From assembly GCA_050693035.1 (NCBI GenBank), contig JBOGWB010000001.1, forward strand, positions 1 through 26,876: 26,876 nt of DNA, in the 5' to 3' direction. A model generated the notes under the pieces. That model was not told the origin of the DNA. It did not search any database and saw nothing but the letters and a program-made list of their open reading frames with translations. Within the stretch, counting starts at the first letter, position 1; every line of letters starts with the position of its first letter. This DNA comes from DASYVD01 sp050693035 (lineage in GTDB: Bacteria > Actinomycetota > UBA4738 > CALAEC01). Of the stretch, positions 24,253 to 26,876 are shown piece after piece. The translations under genes and the position numbers were made by a program.

Positions 24253-24341
24253 TCCGGGTAGGGGAATCGAAAGACGTGATCCGCGGTTGAGGGATACGGT
24301 CCCCTGAAGACCGCAACGAAGGAGAAGAGGCATTGAGGTAC

Positions 24342-25361
24342 ATGATCCAAACGTCCGGGCTGGTCAAGCGGTACGGCAAGGTGGTCGCGCTCGACGGTCT
24401 CGACCTGATGGTTCCCCAGGGGACCGTCCTCGGCCTGCTTGGGCCCAACGGGGCCGGGAAGACCACCGCGGTACGGATCCTGACCACCCTGCTGGAGCCC
24501 GATGAGGGATCGGTCGAGGTAGCCGGCCTCGACGTGCGGGCCGAGCCGGACAAGGTCCGGAAGCGCATCGGGCTGTCGGGCCAGAACGCCGCGGTGGACG
24601 AGCACCTGACCGGCTACGAGAACCTCGACATGGTCGGCCGCCTGTACCACCTCGGAAAGCGGAGGTCCCAGGAGAGGGCCCGCCAGCTCTTGGAGAGCTT
24701 CGAGCTGGTGGAGGCGGGCAATCGTCCGGCGAAGACCTATTCCGGGGGCATGCGGCGCCGTCTCGACCTCGCCGCCGCTCTCGTCGCCAAGCCCGACGTC
24801 CTGTTCCTGGACGAGCCGACCAGCGGGCTCGACCCTCGGAGCCGGGCCCAGATGTGGGAGACGATCCAGGATCTCGTGCGAGGCGGCTCCACCGTCCTCC
24901 TGACCACCCAATACATGGACGAGGCCGATCGGCTGGCGGACGACATCGTGGTGATCGATCGGGGGCGGAAGATCGCCCACGGCACGTCCGACGAGCTCAA
25001 GACCCAGATCGGTGGGGAGCGGGTCGAGATCGTCCTGGCGAGCTCCGCCGACACGCCAGCCGCGCAGTCGATCCTCGAGGAGCTTTCGGTGGGAGAGGTT
25101 CAGGTGGAGGAGCAGACCCGCACGCTGACCGCCGCCGTCGCCGGCGGGACCGAGGTGCTCAGCCAGGCCCTCCAGCGGCTCGCCGATCGGAGCGTGAAGG
25201 TGGTGGACGTGGGGCTGCGCCGTCCCACTCTGGACGACGTGTTCCTGTCGCTCACCGGGCACGCGGCCGAAGAGGTGGCGGAGTCGCCCGACGGGAGCGC
25301 CGAAGCGTCGGAGACGGAACGGATGGAGCTGCGTGAGAAGGAGAAGGAGGCCCTCCGATGA
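24342..25361 (+). CDS. ABC transporter ATP-binding protein (DrrA type)
   Basis: This 339-residue ATPase drives a drug- or lipid-type exporter. It has Walker A GPNGAGKT (34-41), Q-loop GLSGQN (Q81), signature YSGGM (133-137), Walker B VLFLDEP (153-159, E158) and D-loop SGLDP. The H-loop position holds Gln (TTQY, Q190), as is usual in the daunorubicin-resistance DrrA group. After the core comes the DrrA-type C-terminal domain and a highly charged tail (about 310-339). ATG 24342 has GAGG 4 nt upstream; a TTG at 24333 would add three residues. The ATGA overlap couples it to the permease gene. It is divergent from the riboflavin operon. Confidence 0.93.
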   Translation: MIQTSGLVKRYGKVVALDGLDLMVPQGTVLGLLGPNGAGKTTAVRILTTLLEPDEGSVEVAGLDVRAEPDKVRKRIGLSGQNAAVDEHLTGYENLDMVGRLYHLGKRRSQERARQLLESFELVEAGNRPAKTYSGGMRRRLDLAAALVAKPDVLFLDEPTSGLDPRSRAQMWETIQDLVRGGSTVLLTTQYMDEADRLADDIVVIDRGRKIAHGTSDELKTQIGGERVEIVLASSADTPAAQSILEELSVGEVQVEEQTRTLTAAVAGGTEVLSQALQRLADRSVKVVDVGLRRPTLDDVFLSLTGHAAEEVAESPDGSAEASETERMELREKEKEALR

Positions 25362-26170
25362 GCAACGTGGTCCTCGCTCTCGCCGACGGCGCCGTCGTGG
25401 CGAAGCGCAACCTGATCAAGATCAGGCGGGTGCCGGAGGTCCTGATCTGGATCACCATGTCGCCGATCATGTTCGTGCTGCTGTTCGCCTACGTGTTCGG
25501 CAGCTCCATCCAGATTGGCGGCGTGGGCTACCGCGAGTACCTGATAGCGGGGATCTTCGCCCAGACGGTGATCTTCGGCTCGACCTTCACCGGAGTCGGG
25601 CTGGCCGAGGACATGACCAAGGGCATCATCGATCGGTTCCGGTCGCTCCCCATGGCTCGTTCGGCCGTCCTTGTGGGCCGGACGGCCAGCGACATCTTCT
25701 ACAACACGACCTCGATCCTGGTCATGTCCATCACCGGCCTGATCGTGGGCTGGCGCATCAGGACGTCGGTGCTCCCGGCGCTGGGAGGCTTCCTCCTGCT
25801 GCTGCTGTTCGCTTACGCCATCTCCTGGATCATGGCCTTCGTCGGACTGAAGGTGGCGAAGGTTGAGGTGGTCAACAACGCGTCGTTCATGTTCATCTTC
25901 CCCATGACGTTCGTCGCCAATACGTTCGTGCGCCCCGAGTTCTTGCCCGGACCGCTGCGGACCTTCGCCGAATGGAATCCCGTCTCCGCCGTAGCACAGG
26001 CGGTGCGGGAGGCGTTCGGGAACACGGGGACCCTGCCCGTGCCGGACGTGTGGTCGCTGGCCCATCCCGTCGCCTACACGCTCATCTGGGTGGGGATCAT
26101 CCTGGCGATCTTCATCCCGCTCTCGGTCCGGCAGTACAACAAGGCAGCCACCAGCAACACCCCGGTCTAG
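25358..26170 (+). CDS. ABC transporter permease (DrrB type, ABC-2)
   Basis: This 270-residue membrane protein has about six hydrophobic segments. The N-terminal cytoplasmic part (AKRNLIKIRRVPEVLIW) precedes TM1. The ABC-2 family segments are recognisable: EDMTKGIIDRFRSLPMARSAVLVGR in the first cytoplasmic loop, and FVRPEFLPGPLRTFAEWNPVSAVAQAVRE before the last helices. With the preceding ATPase it forms a DrrAB-like exporter; the substrate is not predictable. Its start overlaps the ATPase stop. The stop lies 7 nt from that of the convergent GGDEF gene. Confidence 0.93.
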   Translation: MSNVVLALADGAVVAKRNLIKIRRVPEVLIWITMSPIMFVLLFAYVFGSSIQIGGVGYREYLIAGIFAQTVIFGSTFTGVGLAEDMTKGIIDRFRSLPMARSAVLVGRTASDIFYNTTSILVMSITGLIVGWRIRTSVLPALGGFLLLLLFAYAISWIMAFVGLKVAKVEVVNNASFMFIFPMTFVANTFVRPEFLPGPLRTFAEWNPVSAVAQAVREAFGNTGTLPVPDVWSLAHPVAYTLIWVGIILAIFIPLSVRQYNKAATSNTPV

Positions 26171-26177
26171 CCGACGG

Positions 26178-26876
26178 TCAGGAGCTGCGGCGGTCCACGG
26201 CCCAGGACGAGCCGTCGGTGCGCTTGGCGAACTCCTTCAGCTCGGTGGCCACGGCCACGGCCTCCTCCCGGTGGGTGAACGTGCGCCGGGCGGTGGTGGC
26301 CACGCCGATGGAGATGGACAGGATGGGGAACCGCTGGGTCTCTCCCTTGCGGTTCGTGACCTCGACGTACCCGCGCTGGTAGTCCTCGGGGTCGTACAGG
26401 GCGGCCACCTCACGATCGAACTTCTCCACGATGGCCTGGCACAGGCCCTCGGCGACATCGGGCGGGCAGATCGTCGTGAAGTCGTCGCCGCCCACGTGGC
26501 CCACGAAGGCGTCCTCCCCGACCATGTCGGTCACCACGTCCTGGAGGACACGGGCGGTGAGCTGGATGGCGTTGTCTCCACGAAGGAACCCGTAGTGGTC
26601 GTTGTACGCCTTGTAGTTGTCGAGGTCCGCGTAGAGGAGGGCGAAGGGGGCCACCGACTGCACCAGCTTGTGAATCTCGTCCTGGATGCGGAGGTTCCCC
26701 GGGAGCCCCGTAAGGGGGGACATCGACTTCATCTCCCGGGCCCGGCGGAGCACGCCCTTCACCCGCGCCACGAGCTCGATTGGATCGAACGGTTTGATGA
26801 TGTAATCGTCCGCACCGGCGGTCAGCCCGAGCACCTTGTCCGCCGACATGGCCTTGGCCGTGAGCATGATGATGCT
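26178..26876 (-). CDS. Response regulator with GGDEF-like domain (5' end beyond window)
   Basis: The frame is open through the window edge, so the N-terminus is missing. What remains is the end of a receiver domain (MLTAKAM, then GADDYIIKPFDPIELVARV with the conserved Lys) and a GGDEF-type domain with YADLDNYKAYNDHYGFLRGDNAI (metal/GTP site) and GHVGGDDF in place of RxGGDEF. The I-site RxxD is absent (GEDA at that place). The domain would make c-di-GMP if active. The Glu-to-Asp change in the signature leaves this open, though GGDDF variants recur in this REC-GGDEF group. It converges on the DrrB-type permease gene. Confidence 0.88.
   Translation of the reverse strand, partial: SIIMLTAKAMSADKVLGLTAGADDYIIKPFDPIELVARVKGVLRRAREMKSMSPLTGLPGNLRIQDEIHKLVQSVAPFALLYADLDNYKAYNDHYGFLRGDNAIQLTARVLQDVVTDMVGEDAFVGHVGGDDFTTICPPDVAEGLCQAIVEKFDREVAALYDPEDYQRGYVEVTNRKGETQRFPILSISIGVATTARRTFTHREEAVAVATELKEFAKRTDGSSWAVDRRSS

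Noticed and set aside
21469..24261. A 930-codon open frame on the plus strand opposite the riboflavin genes
   Set aside because: Its sequence is His/Pro/Arg/Gly-rich, matches no family, and lies exactly opposite five well-supported genes. Long antisense frames are expected in DNA with such high third-position G/C.
24280..24330. Promoter for the DrrA-type gene (TACGGT near 24294) and a small hairpin (CGGTC/GACCG)
   Set aside because: The -10 match is weak, no -35 was found, and the hairpin is short, so I could not support a feature.

Overview
The window is a GC-rich chromosomal segment (strong G/C bias at third codon positions) from an actinobacterium. The evidence is the partial 16S rRNA gene and its leader with an actinobacterial boxA-like element, a PASTA-containing class A penicillin-binding protein, TANNNT -10 motifs placed 6-10 nt before several start codons (leaderless style), and a gene order (infC-rpmI-rplT-trmH ... 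pheS-pheT ... argF ... mpg ... tyrS-rrn) that I recall as broadly collinear with mycobacterial chromosomes. The 16S sequence looks like a deep, uncultured actinobacterial lineage. I cannot place it more precisely without a search. No mobile element, CRISPR array or tRNA gene was seen.

Layout. (1) 1-1147: 5' part of a 16S rRNA gene on the minus strand, its ~320-nt leader and a sigma70-type promoter. (2) 1162-2647: tyrS reading toward the rRNA operon, with the decayed C-terminus of a class III nucleotide cyclase between them. (3) 2740-7566: a class A PBP on plus, converging on a polX-mpg pair on minus. (4) 7600-9692: a small orphan coding fragment, then argF and a ketopantoate-reductase-like gene on minus. 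(5) 9770-11907: an ECF sigma factor translationally coupled to a large membrane-anchored protein with a duplicated ectodomain. (6) 11908-15340: pheS-pheT on minus. (7) 15376-17087: an SRPBCC protein (plus) and an MFS transporter (minus). (8) 17109-19736: infC-rpmI-rplT followed by an unusual gene joining a SpoU/TrmH RNA methyltransferase to a histidine-kinase-like DHp domain with a degenerate ATPase domain. (9) 19872-20078: a cold-shock protein gene. (10) 20190-24252: a riboflavin operon ribD-ribE-ribBA-ribH plus a ManC-type cupin gene, preceded by an FMN riboswitch. (11) 24342-26170: a DrrA/DrrB-type ABC exporter. (12) 26178-26876: a truncated REC-GGDEF response regulator.

Most of the window is core information processing (rRNA, two aminoacyl-tRNA synthetases, IF3, L35, L20, rRNA/tRNA methylation) plus riboflavin synthesis. 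The points most worth a second look are the RNA methyltransferase-histidine kinase fusion inside the infC operon, the infC gene with no standard start codon in frame, the ECF sigma/anti-sigma-like pair with duplicated sensor domains, the terminator-like hairpin in the rRNA leader, and the cyclase remnant next to the rRNA promoter.
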